Origin: Carya illinoinensis
Taxonomy: Eukaryota; Streptophyta; Magnoliopsida; Fagales; Juglandaceae
DNA: 64,000 bases
Assembly: GCF_018687715.1 (NCBI RefSeq)
Contig: NC_056762.1
Location: forward strand, 28,375,864-28,439,863
Direction of reading: 5' to 3'
Shown in pieces: positions 36,190-48,800 of this stretch (positions are counted from its first letter, which is position 1; each line of letters starts with the position of its first letter). The translations under genes were made by a program, and so were the position numbers. The notes beneath the pieces are model-generated. The model had not been told where the DNA came from. It saw only the letters and a program-made list of their open reading frames with translations, and did no database searches.

Positions 36190-37307
36190 TAATTTTTAGG
36201 ATTTTCCAGCGATTTTTCAATCGCCGCCAAAAACTTACAAAACACCATAAATAAAATTGCCATGAAAAAAAAAATTGCAGCTAATTCAATTTCCAGCAAT
36301 TCTAAAATCGTTGGAAAATAATTAAATGGTCGTGATTGTCTTAAGTGGTGATTTACTAATCGCTGCTATATTAAAGAGCAACAATATTAAAAACGCTGAA
36401 AAATAATTTAATGGCAGTGATGTTAACAACCGGAGATTAGAAAATCGCTGGGACATAACTTGCCAACGATTTCTTCATTGCCGGAAAATAAATTTCAAAA
36501 CGTTAATTTATATTCTGGTGTTTTATAAATCACTGTCAACTTATTTTCCGACGATTTCGCAAACGCCGACAAATAATTTTCAAAACGGTAATTTATATGC
36601 CAGCGTTTGAGAAATCGCTGGCAATTTATTTGACAACGATTTATTCATCACCGGCTAACGAGTTTAAAAATGGATAATGATTTACTGACGATGAAGAAAT
36701 CGCTGTCAAATAAATTGCCAGCAATTTCACAGACGTCGGCATATAAATTACCGTTTTGAAAATTATTTGTTGGCATTTACGAAATCGCTGGAAAATAATT
36801 TGACAGCGATTTATAAAATGCCGGCTACCTAATTATCCATTTTTTAAACTACCTGCCTGCGAGAAATAAATCACTGTCAAATTATTTCCCGGCGATTTCG
36901 TATACGCAGGAAAATAAATTATCCATTTTTAAACTATATGCCGGCAATAAATAAATCGCTGTCAAATAATTTGACGGCAATTTTTCAAACACCGGTATCT
37001 AAATTACCATTTTGATATTTATTTGGCGGCGATGAATAAATCGCCGTATAATTAATTTCCAGGAATTTTTAAATCGCCGGCATCTATTTTATCATTTTGA
37101 AATTATATTCCGACGAGTATAAAATCGTTGCTAAATATTACACATTACTCAGCGATTTTGGCAATTTACAGTAGTATAGATGAAATTGCTGAATAGTATT
37201 GGCGATTATCCGGCGAGTCTATAATCACTGGGATATGGATTTGGCGGTATTTTTTCACTTTTGCCAACGATTTAAAATCTCCAGGAAAAGTGCTTTCTGT
37301 TGTAGTG
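36190..37307. repeat. Right subterminal repeat array of the CACTA element (about 1.1 kb)
   Basis: Some tens of degenerate motifs such as 'aaatcgctggcaattt', 'cgatttcttcatcgccgg' and 'attaccgttttgaaaat' alternate in both orientations. They form roughly 60-70-bp higher-order units with many potential hairpins. The array runs to the terminal inverted repeat. This is the expected subterminal binding region of a CACTA transposon, but unusually long compared with the left side. Confidence 0.8.
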
Positions 37308-39452
37308 CATGCTTGATGATCAACACAAAGTATAATTAAAACCTATTATGGAATGCTTCTAATCTCAAAATTAAACCTTCAATGATCATTATAAGACATT
37401 AATAAATCATATCAAAATATTTTAAGACATGCCATAGCCAAAATATCCACTTAAAACAATTTAAACACTTAAAACCATTCTTAATGAATCCGGTTTTGAA
37501 TTAAGGATGGTAATCTTTTCTTAAAAAAAAAATCAAACTTCACTCCAACACTTGAAAACAAGACTTGACTTGTAAACTAAGATCTAGGTCAAGAAAACTT
37601 ACAATTTTCATGGCCAACTCAAGCTTCCAACACAAGAACACTCAAACACTTATACCCTTTTAGTTTCTCTCAAAACTTAGGAGGAAGAAGGCTCTCAAAT
37701 TCTTAAGAGAAGCTTGGAGATGAGGTGTGGATTAAATGAGGAGGTGGAGGGGATTTTTATATGCAGCAATGGGGGAGGGGACGTTGGCCTTAGCTCAAGG
37801 GGATTGGGTGAAGTGGGCGGTGGTGCAAGGGGTGAAGTTTTTAGTTTTGCATGCATCACCTTTTGTTGCTTGTGCAAAGTGAGTAGTTCCCACAAACCAC
37901 CATTATTTCAAGAATTCAGGTTCTACAATGACCCAAAGGGTGCTGGCCAAGTCGTGGTGTAGAAGGAAGAAGAGGGGAAAAAAAAATCAAGCATGAAGCT
38001 GACAGGTTCAAGGATGGCAACTTTGGGCAGTTTTGATCATAGCCTTGACTCATCCTCTTGTCCTCTCTTCATGGCTAATTAGTGCAGGTCATCAATCACT
38101 CTTAGAAGGTTTTTTAGGTGAGGGAATGATGCTTTGTTGGCTGCCAAGTGATCATGAAAGCTTAAAATAAAGGGGTGAAGGAAAGTGGGCTGCCAAGTGA
38201 GGGTGGCTTGATGCCATCAGCTTGGTGCCTTCTTTGTGTGGGAAAAAATTGTTCAAATGCTCATGATGACCATGAGGGCTTCTTAGGTATTGGTTATTGA
38301 TGGAGGTGGCGTGTGGTGGTGGCTCAGCCATGGGCAAAAGTGGGGTTGAAACTCAACCAACCTGTTTCCCATCCAACTAGTGCTTAGGTGCAATCGATTT
38401 TGGGTTTTGGCTTGGTTCTTGAAACAAAATTTTTCCAAGGCTTGCTCTGTTTCTAAAGAAATCATATGAAGTGTTTAAAGACTATAGTGCCCTTGAAAAA
38501 AGGCACAAAAAGATTGGGCCAAAGTAAATTCAGTCCATTGCACACAAGAGCACACATGTGTGCCGATTAGTGTAGTTTTGAGGTTTTGCTATGTAATTAC
38601 TCTTAATTACATGTGTGAAGGTTTATCTAGGGTTATAATATGATATAATAATGATGCAAGTGAATAATGAAACAAGAAAATTTTAGATCAAAAAGGCTAA
38701 AAAGATTAAGAAATAAAATTAAGTTTCAAAACATGGTTTAAAGATCACTAATCATGGGTAAATTGATTAATGGTCTTAACCCAATTTCAAAACCTAATTT
38801 GAGTTCAAAGAATTACTTAGGTATAATATGGGTTTGAGAAAACCCATGGTATTGTGTATTGGGCTTCAAATTGAAAAGTGAATAGAAACAAAACAAAACT
38901 TTGTGTCTTGTTGGGCTTAAAAGGGCCACAAGTGTGAGTGGAGGGTTTATGGGCTTTGGGTGTGGGTTGATGGGGAGGTCTTGTTTCCAGATTTTAAGGG
39001 ATTATAAGAAGCCTCAAGATCTACAAGGATGGGGCTTGAAAGATTTACCTTAACATAATTGGGCCATGGGTCAAGCCTACACCAAGTTAGGCCCAAAAGG
39101 CCTTATGCCTTCCTTTTGGGCCAACCTTTACTAAGGCTATCCTACCTAGGCTTGTATTCCTATGAGGCTTGGCTTAAGGCTTCTAATGCGTGGCCCATTA
39201 ATGTCCTAATTAAAGCTCTAAGGGCCTTGATAGGATTACTAATGGGCTTGCTTCTCTTAACCTTCATGCTTAATAATTAATGACACTAAGTGTCATGGTT
39301 TAAATAAATCTAACTATCTCTAATAAAATAAATAAACAAACAAAATAATATAATAATATAACAATAATAAAAAAAATTAAAGTCCAAAATCAAAGCTTAA
39401 GCTAAGGGCGTTTAAAGATTAATTCTAATGGTTTATTAGGCAGAGTGTTACA

Positions 39453-42339
39453 GTATAGATGATAGTCATACTAGACTGATGGATCAAAGAGAATCTGCCC
39501 CAATCCAATTCAAACAATTGAGCCTCTAGTATATTTCACTTAACAATGGAAACAAATGCTATTCTCACATATATACGCACACTAACAATAAAAGTATTGG
39601 GGTTTTATTGTTGTTTTTTCCCATTGTTTTATTGGGGTTTTAGTTATCTGGTCAAATATTTCTTAGTATTTTCTCCCATTGCCTTTGTTACTGTTTCTAT
39701 TCTCTTTAGTAGCTAGCCTCTGATAGCTTGATCGAAAGTAAGAAAAACAACTCCCACCCACCAACAACATCTAGTAATAACAAAAAACCCTAAGAGTGTC
39801 TTTGTTGCTAATCCAAGTCTTGAAGTCACCTCCAGCTTCCAGATTGTAGAGAAAAAAACATCAAATCCTTCTAAATAGAGCCACGAAAGAAATACATTAA
39901 TTACTTGTATTTGAGGAAAATCCAAAGAAAGAGTATTGAGTTGGCCATGTTCACAATAAGAACTCGGGACTGCGGTATGGAAGCATTTTATTTCAGACAT
40001 CCCAAAAAAGAATGAAGAGAAGAAGAAGAATGGAATTCACAAAAGAACTATAAAAATAACCTAGCCATGTACTGTGAGAGAGAGCAAACATGGTTGTGAG
40101 TTTACTCGGTCGGTTGTTTTCATCAGCGGCCCCAAATGGTGGTAGATGTAGTGCAAGTTGAAAAAATGTGAGTTGAACACGTGGGTAAAGGCGGGCAAAG
40201 GTGCAAACACGGGGGGAGGGAAAAAAATTTGAAAATGAGAGAGTTTTTAGTGGTATGCATTTTAGGAGGAAAGAAAAACAAAAACCACGTCACCGGTGTG
40301 TAGTGTAGGAGAACGGCTGGTAGATGAGTAGAGCTACTCATATATATAGTCTTAGGGTGCTGCTACACCCACCAAGGGGAGCCACCGAATGTCCATTTTT
40401 TTTTATTTGTTATTTTTTTCAAAAAAAAAATTAAACCCCTTAAGCATTTTAAAAAAGAAAAATACAAATTTATTAAAAACACTTACTTAAATATTAAGTA
40501 AAAAAACAATCGGTGGCTTTTGTCAGTGATATTCCTCGTGGGAATATCATCTCTCATGCATATAGCCCATGCATTTAGTTAGCTTGATTTCCACTTCGAG
40601 GTCATGAACGCATAATATCAATGTAATTTACCATTTTACGTAATCCGGCCAGATTCATGAACGTACTACAACTTGTAGTTTTTAAGTGCTAATTATCATG
40701 ATGACACTTCGAGGCGGCTATTTCAAATGAACGATCTGTTATCTTTAGAGGTAAGCCAATTACTTTAGAAGCAAGTTCAAAGATTGTCTTGCACGACAGG
40801 TTGAAAAAGATTCCTTAAAATATTTAAGAATGTCTTGATCTTATACTCAATTAATTTGATACTTTACCGAAATTCATGCCTATAATTAAGCTATATATAT
40901 ATATATTAGGACTTTGGTCCACCATTGATATTATATCTTCCATGATGACACATCTGATCATTGTGTAAACGTAATCATAATATAGTATATTTGCGCACGT
41001 ACATATATTACTACGTACGTACCCAATGACTTCTACAAAACAAACCCTAGCTAGAGATCAAGAAATAATCAATTTGATTCAGTTCTGATCAACAACTTAA
41101 TTCCTGCATAATGGTGATGATCCCCCCTTCCCCTTAACTAAAATTCCTCACTTTTGATTAAAATTCCTTTTAACTATTATTATTATTTCCAAATTTTTGT
41201 GGAAAAAAAAAACATCTAAGCCACGGAAAAATATACTGAATGAATTATAAGTAATTACTCAAAATGGAGGAAATATCTTAGCAACATATATAGCCAATAT
41301 CTTTTTCATATACGTAGGGATCGACGTCAGTCTCAAGCTAGCTAGCCTGATTGCCATATAAAATTAGCCTTTTATAGTAAGTACGTACTATGTATAGTTT
41401 TATTGTTTGCTGATAAACGAAGATGGATAGGAAACTTTAAGAGGCTCATGAAACATTGCTTGCATCACATTTTCATGCTAGATATAATATTATCAATGGC
41501 GGTCCCTTGAAGCACTAATAATTAACGTGTACGGAGAAATGTCCCCCGAAAGGAACTTCAAAAGTCCCTCAAACTCTTCATCAATGGTAGCTAGCTAGCT
41601 AGGTTTTATTCCCTTAGTAGTGAAGTTTATAGGAGATCAACATGGTGTGGGTCCAAAATCCCAATATGGTTTCCATGTCATGGCTGATCATGTGTAATTC
41701 GCTCATGTACTTCCTCCATGCTGTCTATGTACGTCGGCGTTATGTATCGGTCTCGATGTTATTCATGACCCTGCATGCACATATATACACATATATACAG
41801 ACATACACACACACAAACATATATATATATATATATGTCAACAAAATTCTAGTCAGATTAGCTAACCAGCTTCCTAGCTAGATGATCAATATGTGAAACC
41901 AAGATCAGGAATAATAAAAAATTAACTAGCAATTAAAACCAACTAGGGCGTGTTAAAAAGAAAAAAAGGAAAATGGTTACGGCTTTAACTGATAATTAAG
42001 AAAAGGGTAATGTTTCCTTAATTGGCACAGTCCACGCGGCATAGATCAAGGCCATAACGTCTGTCTAATTTAGAACAAGTGGGAACATTGCCCAACATAG
42101 GTTCTCTCTAGTGCCGAGGCACCTAACTGAGTCTTGATGATGACCATCCTACTTCTCAAGCACAACTGTTTGTTATTTTCCCACTCAAAAGTCAGAACTG
42201 TTCAAATCCAGTTTCAACCTTCTTGATGCGTTAGTTCAGGGTGATCAATATATTCATGTTGGCTAGTTTTTGTCATAGATTTCCATCTTTTTCCACCTTA
42301 AACAAACTTATTTACGATATGCTTTGATTGGAACAACGA
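39453..42339. other. Intergenic region upstream of EXLB1
   Basis: No convincing gene. At about 40350-40550 a MITE-like segment has facing 'gccaccga' and 'tcggtggc' motifs. Just right of it, GATATTCC-tcgtg-GGAATATC (about 40529-40549) is a perfect 8-bp hairpin. Microsatellite-like (CA)n and (TA)n tracts lie at 41790-41836. The last few hundred bases are likely the promoter region of the expansin-like gene. Confidence 0.45.
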
Positions 42340-42401
42340 TAGAGTAGTATTATTAGTTGATAACTTCGAATAGAGTAGTATTATTAGTTGATAACTTCGA
42401 A
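42340..42401. repeat. Perfect 31-bp tandem duplication upstream of EXLB1
   Basis: Two identical 31-base units (starting 'tagagtagtattattagttg') stand head to tail, about 300 bp upstream of the TATA box. Perfect identity means the duplication is recent. It doubles the 'gttgataacttcga' sequence and any factor site within it. Confidence 0.9.
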
Positions 42402-42705
42402 TTTGGTTTTAGTAAAATGCTTCACAATCGAATACAGTTTAGGAGTAATCTTTCTGACTGAGTAAATTAAAATAAAATAAACTAAAATCATCATGGGAAG
42501 GAAAAGTACAACTCAAATTCGAAAGGTCGCGGAAGTTAATTTACTGCATTAATTATATGTTCCTAAACACGTAATACTTAGGTAGCTGATAAACAATGGT
42601 AACGTACGGAATCTACTAAATCAGATTACCTTTTACAAGAATATTGTGAAGGTTGGTAACTAAATGGTAAGGTTTAACAAGCCAAAGATGGGGGTTTCGG
42701 TTGAT

Positions 42706-42713
42706 TATAAATA
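42706..42713 (+). promoter_or_regulatory. TATA box of EXLB1
   Basis: TATAAATA lies 98 bp before the chosen ATG, in a fitting position for a plant core promoter with transcription starting near 42736-42740. An out-of-frame ATG at 42739 lies at the predicted start, so it may or may not be in the mRNA. Confidence 0.65.
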
Positions 42714-42803
42714 ACAACCTCTTTTGATCTTTTGCTTTATGCACTACGTACCTACCACCTTTGTCTTCTTTGCTTTCATTCCTTTATGTCCTTTCGTCAC
42801 ACA

Positions 42804-44544
42804 ATGTCTATCTCTCTACGGTGTCCTCTATCCCTTTTCGCAGCTCTTCTTCTCATGCAAAGTCTGGCAGACGCTCAAACAAGTAGCGACTCTTTCATTC
42901 ATTCTCGGGCAGCTTATTATCCAAATTCTGATGAAAAAGGAACAGATAGTAAGAGAGTTTTCATTAAAGAAAAAATGCATACTTTTACCGATTAAGCATG
43001 CATTCTTATTCATCCTTTTGATTGAAATGCAGAAGGCGCATGTGGGTTCGGTTCCTTTGGAGCTACCATTAATGGTGGGGATGTATCAGCTGCATCTGAC
43101 CTCTACCGAAATGGTGTTGGCTGTGGGGCTTGCTATCAGGTAGGTTTAACCAAATAGTAATACTAATACAAGTTTTGGACGTGCAAACTTGGGACAAGCA
43201 TGTTTCTAGAATTTTCTCTTTTTTTTTTTTCTTTTTTTTCGTTCTTTATCTCTATTTGATCTCATTTATTTCAAAAGACTCGTGCATAGACTTGCACAAA
43301 GATTATCTTAACCGAAACTTGTCACAGATTTTTGCTAGCCTTCGGTCTTATTCATGTCCACTAGTACTTTATTTCTATCTAAAGTTTACTAGTACAATAT
43401 TCACTACTCCATGCTAGGTGAGGTGCACCAACACAGCCTACTGCTCGGACAAAGGGGTAACGGTAGTTATAACAGACCAAGGTTCAGGTGATCGAACTGA
43501 CTTCATTCTGAGCAGACGAGCTTTCGGTCGGATGGCTCAAACTACTGATGCGGCTGCTTCTCTGCTAGCTCTTGGTGTGATTGATGTTGAGTATAGACGG
43601 TCAGATTATAATCTAATATATATATAGTAGTTAGAAACAAATTAGAATTCATATATTAATTACTAAATTAATGGTGACGATTGATGAACATGATATGAGA
43701 ACTTATGCATGCAAAGAAATTATTAATAGTCCTTAAAATAATTCTATCTGCTAATTTGGGGATCTCTCTCTTTCTGATCTGTGTCTTCAAACAGTGTCTC
43801 ATGCAGCTACCCGAACAAAAATATAACAATAAAGATAGATGAAAACAGCAACTACCCATATTATTTGGCTTTTGTCATATGGTATCAGCAAGGCAAGAAG
43901 GATATCACTGCTGTGCAGCTCTGTGAGGTAATGATATATACATGCTGCTGCTTGTTATATATCACTACTGGCCTGCCACGTTGAAACCAGTTAACTTAAT
44001 TTAATTACTGCTCTTTTCAAACAAGCGTGGGTTTCTTTTTACCTCAATTTAATGGAAAATGGAGTTAGGATGATCAAGATCTGGCTGCCTTTAAAAAGAA
44101 AAAATTAGACCTAACCTAGTTCGGATTTTAACTACATACAAACACTTGCATCGATTCATGGATCCAAACCTATGAGAATAATTAATATATAGACAATGTA
44201 TTTTTCAATTACCTGCCAATATAATAATTCCACTTCATAAAAAATACTAAATCCTTTTTTTTTTTAATTTTAAAAACAAATTTGTCAATATATATATATG
44301 GTTACTAAACCTATAAATACATTTTAATTATGTGTAGACTCGGAATTTGGTGTGCAAGCTCTTGGATCGAAGCTATGGAGCAGTTTGGACGACCACCTCG
44401 CCTCCAAACGGGCCTTTGTCTCTGAGAATGTTGCTCGGCGATGACGAAGAAGGTCAAGAGCCATGGATAATTCCCATTAATAACATACCCCAAAACTGGA
44501 AAGCTGGAGAAACATATGACTTGGGAGTACAAGTGGATTTATAG
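42804..44544 (+). CDS. EXLB1: Expansin-like B protein (five exons, 257 aa)
   Basis: Exons 42804-42948, 43033-43139, 43418-43599, 43795-43927 and 44338-44544 join in phase (774 bases) across GT-AG introns. The protein has a signal peptide ([15 protein letters not shown]), then a double-psi beta-barrel expansin domain with [18 protein letters not shown] and [16 protein letters not shown]-terminal grass-pollen-allergen-like binding domain (about residues 160-255) ends [15 protein letters not shown]. Where true expansins have His-Phe-Asp, this protein reads Asp-Phe-Ile, the loss that marks the expansin-like families. Family members are secreted to the cell wall; their wall-loosening activity is unproven. 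ATG 42786 is an alternative in-frame start six codons earlier. Length and domain order are normal and the gene looks intact. It converges on BUD13. Confidence 0.93.
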
Positions 44545-44586
44545 ACGGCTGTTACCATTAAGTACTTCTTATATTTATAACTTCCA

Positions 44587-44592
44587 AATAAA
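44587..44592 (+). terminator. Polyadenylation signal of EXLB1
   Basis: AATAAA lies 43 bases after the stop codon, a normal place for a plant near-upstream element. The mRNA end itself cannot be read from sequence. Confidence 0.5.
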
Positions 44593-45814
44593 TTCTGAAT
44601 GTTCTCATCGTTATTATTCTTACTCAGAGAATTAGGAAAATTCTTAAATGCAATCATCTATATTATTGAAGAACGAAATTCTCAAGTGACTTTGACTTCT
44701 TGAATGAACTCGTTTATATTCCGAAATTGTTTTATCTCATCTCATCATTATAAATTTTTTAAATTTTTACACAAAATATAACAATCGATTCAATTTTTTC
44801 AAATCTCCAAATAATAATAATATTAAAATAATAATATTCTTACAATATTTTATTTGACTTTCAACTTTTATCTAAAACAATTTCATCTCATCCTTGAATC
44901 CAAGGGGGCCCTAATTAAAACTGTCATTTTAGACATGAATATTATAGACAAACAAGAATGACCGCAATTGATTGAAATTTATTATATTTTATTTTAGAAG
45001 TGAATCAAGCACAAAGAGTATTCATAAAACCAGACTTATAATCCAAATTTATTTTACAATAAAAATAACTTTTCAATCTAACGGAATATGTCAAACTACG
45101 TCAATTTATAAGTTTACTTTTATAAAATCTTTTTATGGTCCTTTCTTTTATCTAAAACATTTCTCATTTTCTTTTATCTAAAAACTTTCTACAGTTGAAA
45201 AGAGATGCACAATATTTGGGCCCCCTGGACTCGTTGAACTTATCATGTAATCAGACTTCATGCTGAATTTCCCATATTGTATAACTGCTATATTGCAATT
45301 CCTAATCATCCGTCACTATTACTCCAAGCAGCAATAAATTAACAACAGTTCATTGACAATCTTCCAGTTTTCAACTATTTTACATTCTAAAACATCATTG
45401 GGTCACATGCCATGGAAAGAAAAGCTAAAAGGGAGGTGGTCACAGCTGTCAAAGCCAACCAAATATGCTTGCCTTGCAACAGTCCCTGACCCACAAGAAG
45501 AGAGGCCGTCACTCAAAAGCACAAGGCCTTGGAACCTGCATGCTTTATGAAATTGTGGTGTAATCCACAGAGCAGGCAGCAAAAATTAGCTGGACAAAAA
45601 CCACATCACGAATTCTACAACTAAGCATCATGAGTACAGAAACTTCACTGGCAATGCAAACATAATGCTGTTCAGCAATTCAGGAAGACCAATCACTCAC
45701 CACCACAACCAATTAACTTAAATAGAACTTGCTTTAAGTCGGTTGCCTCATTGCCTTTCCAAAAACACATGAAAAGCACATTGGAATCTTCTTACACAGT
45801 CCGTACACGTCAAG
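44593..45814. other. Spacer between convergent EXLB1 and BUD13
   Basis: About 1.2 kb between the stop codons of two tail-to-tail genes. It holds the 3' untranslated regions and a MITE at about 44690-44915. No other coding region is supported; a plus-strand frame at 45353-45550 is not convincing. Confidence 0.55.
44690..44915. repeat. MITE copy 2 (inverse orientation)
   Basis: Its reverse complement contains 'gatgagatgaaattgtttt', 'gagatttgaaaaaattgaat' and 'taatgatgagatgagat', matching copy 1 near 34905. It is flanked by 'gaacgag'-like and 'ccaagggggccc' sequence. The body is AT-rich and non-coding. Confidence 0.6.
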
Positions 45815-48800
45815 TCACATGTCAGATACAGACCACAGGTATGCTTCTGTTTCTGTAGCTCGTCTCTCATTCGTCCTTTTAACCAATCCCTTCTCAAATC
45901 CTATAAGATGAAAAACAGCAGAAGTTAATCAGTTCTAATAGCTAAACGTATTCTCTAAATACTAGTCTTTTTTCTTTGGCTCTATGTTTCCAAGCACAAG
46001 AATCTTCCTGTGGCGATATGTATATAACAACATGACTGGGATCGCCATATCACGGCACACTGGAAGATACTCAGGGCAAGGTCCATAGCTTCTCTGAAAG
46101 GTAAATAAGAAATATCTGGCTCAAGAATGGTAGAGGTGAACCAACCATTACTACGGTCGACTCCATCCCAATGTCTTCCTGGTCTTATGCCATATCGATT
46201 TGGTGCAGCATCTAAGCCTCTTTTTAACCAGCTGTGGATAGGAATGTCCTGAGGAATAACAAACCCCGATTCCTTCATCTTCTCACTATCCCCTAGGTTT
46301 GGGAGAACCATTTCAGGATGCTTTTTCTGCAATATGTCAGAGATATGTTGAATAAGCAATCAATTCTATAATTTTGGCAGCTAAAAATAAGACAGTTATC
46401 AATAACTAACCTTCACCAAATGCGCCATGGGATCACCCCATCTTAATCTCTCCTTCAGCATGTTGTCTAGTTCTGGATCATCCCTGCATCAGAGAATCAG
46501 TCATCAATTCCAACAAGCCACTAGGTGTACACAAAAGAAGACAAGAGATGAAAGTACTGTACAGTGCCTTTGTTAAACTGAAGATGGATAGCCATGCAGT
46601 CAAGCATGCTTAATGTTTAGTCGAGATTTTTTTTTTTTTAGAACATTTCTTTTCTTACAAAAGTATTTTATTATGTCCAATTTCATACAGAAGTGTATTT
46701 CCACAATATCCCATGATTACAGCATCATATTGAGCACAAAACCATCAAGATACCTGGTTCGTGCAAATGGTTTTTCCTTCTCAAGTTCCAATTCCTGCAG
46801 CTTAGTTTCAGCTTCCCGCTTTTGAGCCAAGCCTTTCCCCCATTCCAATTTCTTCTCCTGGTAAAAATGCACAGGAAATGAGAATTGACTCTTCAACTAA
46901 AAGGAAAGGCACAGCATTTATTTTTCTAAGAAAGAAGTTTCGAACTCAACCTACAATATTAATACTAAAAAGATGCCCAAGTCCATAACTATGATTGATT
47001 TAACATATTACTTGAGCAAGTTTTTACGTTCTCTACCTTCCATAATAGAATTTCAGCACGTATGCCATGCTTAATAATGGTCATTTGTATTGATACCCAC
47101 CAAGTCTCTTAAAAAACTAGCAGAATTACTGTAACATTAGCACCAAAGCCTCATAAGAGGTGTATAAGAACAACAAACGAAAAGTTTTTCATAGAGTCAT
47201 GAACATCAAAATCGGACTGCAGCAATTGTACAAGCCTGAATCTATTCCTTCCACGATTAAGTTCTTGCAAGATTTGGGAAATGTAAAAGGGGAAAAAACA
47301 AAGAAAACAGAAATGCCTATCGTGAAAAACTTCACAAGATGAGATTGCCTGGCCCACCACCTAATTAAACATTTATCTAAGACATAAACTCACATATACA
47401 CCCCATACTCAACTTGCCATCGTCCCCAACAAATCCACTGGAGCCATTTCTTCTCTTGACTAAAATTTAGCCATTTATCCAACAATCAGTCAAAAGCAAT
47501 GATACCGACAAAAAAAAAAATAATAATAATAATAAAAAAATAAAAAAAGTCAAAATCAGAGATCTATTTATTTCAGAATAAAATAAATTGCTTATTCAGC
47601 CAAGTTAAAAAAAAAAAGGATCAATTAAAGCTCCCACCCCCCAGCCCAATCGTTGTCCACTCATCCACTAATCACAAACAAATAACCGGAAATTTTTTAC
47701 CAAAACATATGTATACAACTCAAGTTATGATTGATTTAACATGTTCCATTTGAAGAAAAGTATGTTGAACTTTATAAGACAATATTATACAGTACCTAAT
47801 AAATTTAAAAAAAAGGTGTCGTAAATTCCTTAGAAGTCAAGTCACTCTCAAAGTGGTAGCAAAACATGGGTAAAAATAGGGAGACTTTATGGCTGCTATC
47901 AAGACAAGATTTGTCACAATCAAGATGAAAATTTCTCGATTACCCAAAAGAGAAAAAAAATACCCAGAATCTGCAATAGAATTAAATTTATCAACCATTC
48001 AGTAGAAGGATAACCTTAACAAATATGTTTACGCACTCTTTATCCTATGTATCTGTTAAAAACACCAATTTCCTTCATTCATGAGAATTGTAATTCTTAT
48101 CATAAAATGGAAATTTCTTTTATGATGAAACATGAAAAAATACTGCAGGGCCACAGTGGCACTTACCAGCATAATTGAGTAACATGGGCTCAAGGGTAAA
48201 GGTTTTGACATTTAACAACAAAAGAAAACAGAAACAAGGAAGAAGAGAGGGACAGATATAATGTGGTAATAATCTCTAAAACTGTAATTCTCTCAACATA
48301 ATCATCAAACGTTTCTTGCCATCAGCAGCTTATACTGATAGTGATATTCTACATTTTTTGAGAAGTAAGAAGATCTTTATTAATCAGCAGCTTGCACAGA
48401 TATTCTACATATCTCCCACATCAAGAAAAAAACAGAGAGAAGAAAAGGGGGAAATGATATTCCAAGAAAAGAAAACAATTTCATGAACCTCATAAAACTA
48501 GCATAATTAATGAATGCTGACCATTATGATGATGATGGTTGGCATAAATAATAATTATTATTATAAAATTATGGCCAATTACAAAGGAACTGTTTGGATA
48601 CTTAGAATATCTCAGTATATCCGTGAATAGTAGTAAAATGGTTTGAGTTAAAATATTTTATTGGGTTTTGGGCAAGGAGAGAGAAAAAGTTGAATAAAAA
48701 TATTAAAAAATTGTTTCAATATTATTTTTATTTTTAATTTGAAAAAAGTAATATTGTTTTTTATGTTTTGTTTGGGAGTTTGGGAAAGTTGTAATGATTA

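Larger units (their letters stand above)
30244..37307. mobile_element. Non-autonomous CACTA (En/Spm-type) DNA transposon, 7.06 kb
   Basis: It begins CACTACAAGAAATC and ends with the complement of CACTACAACAGAAAG. The 3-bp duplication CAT stands on both sides (30241-30243 and 37308-37310). Both ends carry short GC-containing subterminal motifs of the form 'aatcgccgg' or 'aatcgctg' in both orientations. No TNP2 or TNPA-like coding region is recognisable in either strand, so it should depend on an enzyme from elsewhere. It lies inside the minus-strand LTR-like sequence. A MITE and long AT-rich introns or spacer sequence occur within it. Confidence 0.9.
28302..39452 (-). mobile_element. Large solo-LTR-like sequence (minus strand), split by a CACTA transposon
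   Basis: On the minus strand the sequence begins TGTAACACTCTGCC at 39452 and ends TTAGGGGCGTCACA at 28302, the terminal style of plant Gypsy LTRs. The two parts (39452-37308 and 30243-28302) total about 4.08 kb once the CACTA element is removed. Near the end it has 'gttattctggcataag' and, further in, 'cttactgagatttt', which resemble 3' LTR motifs of this group. No primer site or internal genes adjoin, so it looks like a solo LTR. The flanking five bases are ATATG and GTATA, which do not match, so the ends or the solo status are not proven. Short minus- and plus-strand frames inside it look spurious. Confidence 0.5.

Noticed and set aside
36190..37307. CRISPR-like array
   Set aside because: Repeats are degenerate, occur in both orientations and adjoin a CACTA end in a plant genome; they are subterminal transposon repeats.
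37695..38465. Short frames on both strands right of the CACTA element
   Set aside because: They lie within the LTR-like sequence and show no conserved domain.
42724..43143. 139-residue frame overlapping EXLB1 exons 1 and 2
   Set aside because: It runs through an intron in the wrong frame; the expansin reading with GT-AG introns explains the sequence.
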